A stretch of 64,000 nt of DNA from positions 2,666,001 to 2,730,000 of the forward strand of contig OY752143.1 in assembly GCA_963573315.1 (NCBI GenBank), read 5' to 3'. The DNA is from Entomortierella parvispora (Eukaryota; Mortierellomycota; Mortierellomycetes; Mortierellales; Mortierellaceae). Both the position numbers and the translations under genes were made by a program. This document shows positions 63,356 to 64,000 of the stretch, piece by piece (the stretch's first letter is position 1; each line of letters opens with the position of its first letter). The notes under the pieces were generated by a model. The model made no database searches and was not told where the DNA came from. It saw only the letters and a list, made by a program, of their open reading frames with translations.

Positions 63356-64000
63356 CTGAAAGAAATGAACAAATGGACCGACTCGGCCCCCTTCTCGTCC
63401 CTATCCTAGCCCATCTCCTTCTTATCCAACCTTTGGCTTCTTGACTGGTCAACACCGTTTCTGTTCTTGGTCAAGTTCGATATCTCGAGGGACCTGTTCG
63501 GCAAAGCAGATACCGTCTACCCGTCAGACTCCACATTAAAAGTCACCTTGTTGGTTCCCATCATCTCCGGATCCCACACCCTTTCCCCTCATTTTCGTGC
63601 CCCCCCTCCCCCCCCCCCCCGTTCGCGACAGAGCTCCCTGCCTCAAGCCAAAAGGGCGAGGTCGTTCAGGCCCCAGAATCCAGCCATCAGCTATTAATAA
63701 AACCAAAAGCTCTTGGACGGCAGCCCTCATTGTCATCGTCATCCATTTGCACCAGTGTATGGTACTATGGTACCTTGAGCTCCCATCCTCCTCCTTTTAC
63801 ATGCTTGACTTATTCTTCCCCCCTTGCATTTTTCTTGCCCCTTGTTCGCCCCTTCATCTCTTCACAATTTGCTTCTTTTTCAAGTGCACATTCTTGGTTT
63901 TTCATACAACTGTCTCTTGTTTGCTGAAAAATAATAAAAGACAGAAACAATTGGAGCACAAGGAGGAGGAGGGTAAAGATCTATCGGCCACGAGTCTGGA
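63356..64000. other. right-end region, unassigned
   Basis: This stretch contains a C run at about 63608-63620, two AATAAAA-type elements (near 63695 and 63931) and CT-rich sequence at 63780-63900. It may hold introns or further exons of the gene ending at 63249, or the end of a + strand gene. Nothing firm can be called. Confidence 0.3.

Overview
The window reads as nuclear DNA of a fungus. Genes are split by short GT-AG introns, several with a CTAAC-like branch site, and the products are eukaryotic: a two-domain fungal phosphofructokinase, SEC23, urease with UreG, URC4 and Doa1. A Rab32/38-type GTPase and a LEUNIG-like LUFS+WD40 co-repressor with huge glutamine tracts are not in the budding-yeast gene set. 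Together with the simple-repeat-rich spacers they suggest an early-diverging fungus (Mucoromycota, perhaps Mortierella-like). That placement is inference. Exon chains were assembled by eye; every multi-exon model given has canonical GT/AG borders and a total length divisible by three, except the truncated model at the right end.

Layout. 1-2173: gene-free, ending in a CT-rich leader. 2174-8588 (+): LEUNIG-like co-repressor. 9221-10703 (-): Rab32-like GTPase. 11815-13467 (-): unrecognised membrane-anchored protein with five [ST]FA-type repeats. 14092-15591 (-): serine hydrolase with a 9-nt microexon. 15979-18309 (+): Xaa-Pro aminopeptidase P, divergent from the hydrolase. 18542-22879 (-): large unrecognised Ser/Gln-rich protein. 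22880-28632: 5.7 kb without a supportable gene, dense in microsatellites. 28633-32945 (-): ULS1-type SNF2/RING translocase. 33117-36313 (-): Doa1/PLAA. 36620-39950 (+): phosphofructokinase. 40284-43130 (+): SEC23. 43289-44710 (-): UreG. 46347-50007 (+): urease. 50087-51378 and 51562-52712 (-): tandem dienelactone-hydrolase paralogues. 52713-56290: no supportable gene. 56291-57667 (+): zinc-finger protein. 58719-59643 (+): mitochondrial ribosomal protein uL14m. 60065-62756 (-): URC4 (DUF1688). 63249-63355 (-): last exon of an unidentified gene that runs leftward from beyond or near the right edge.

How genes may work together. Urease and its GTPase chaperone UreG lie head to head across a 1.6 kb shared upstream region, and the uracil-catabolism gene URC4 lies about 10 kb away. 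Uracil breakdown by the URC route is thought to release its nitrogen as urea, which urease would convert to ammonia, so this arm may be a loose nitrogen-salvage neighbourhood (inference). Doa1 and ULS1, both ubiquitin/SUMO related, are packed head to tail 171 bp apart. The remaining genes are housekeeping functions in glycolysis, COPII transport, mitochondrial translation and peptide turnover, with no obvious shared pathway.
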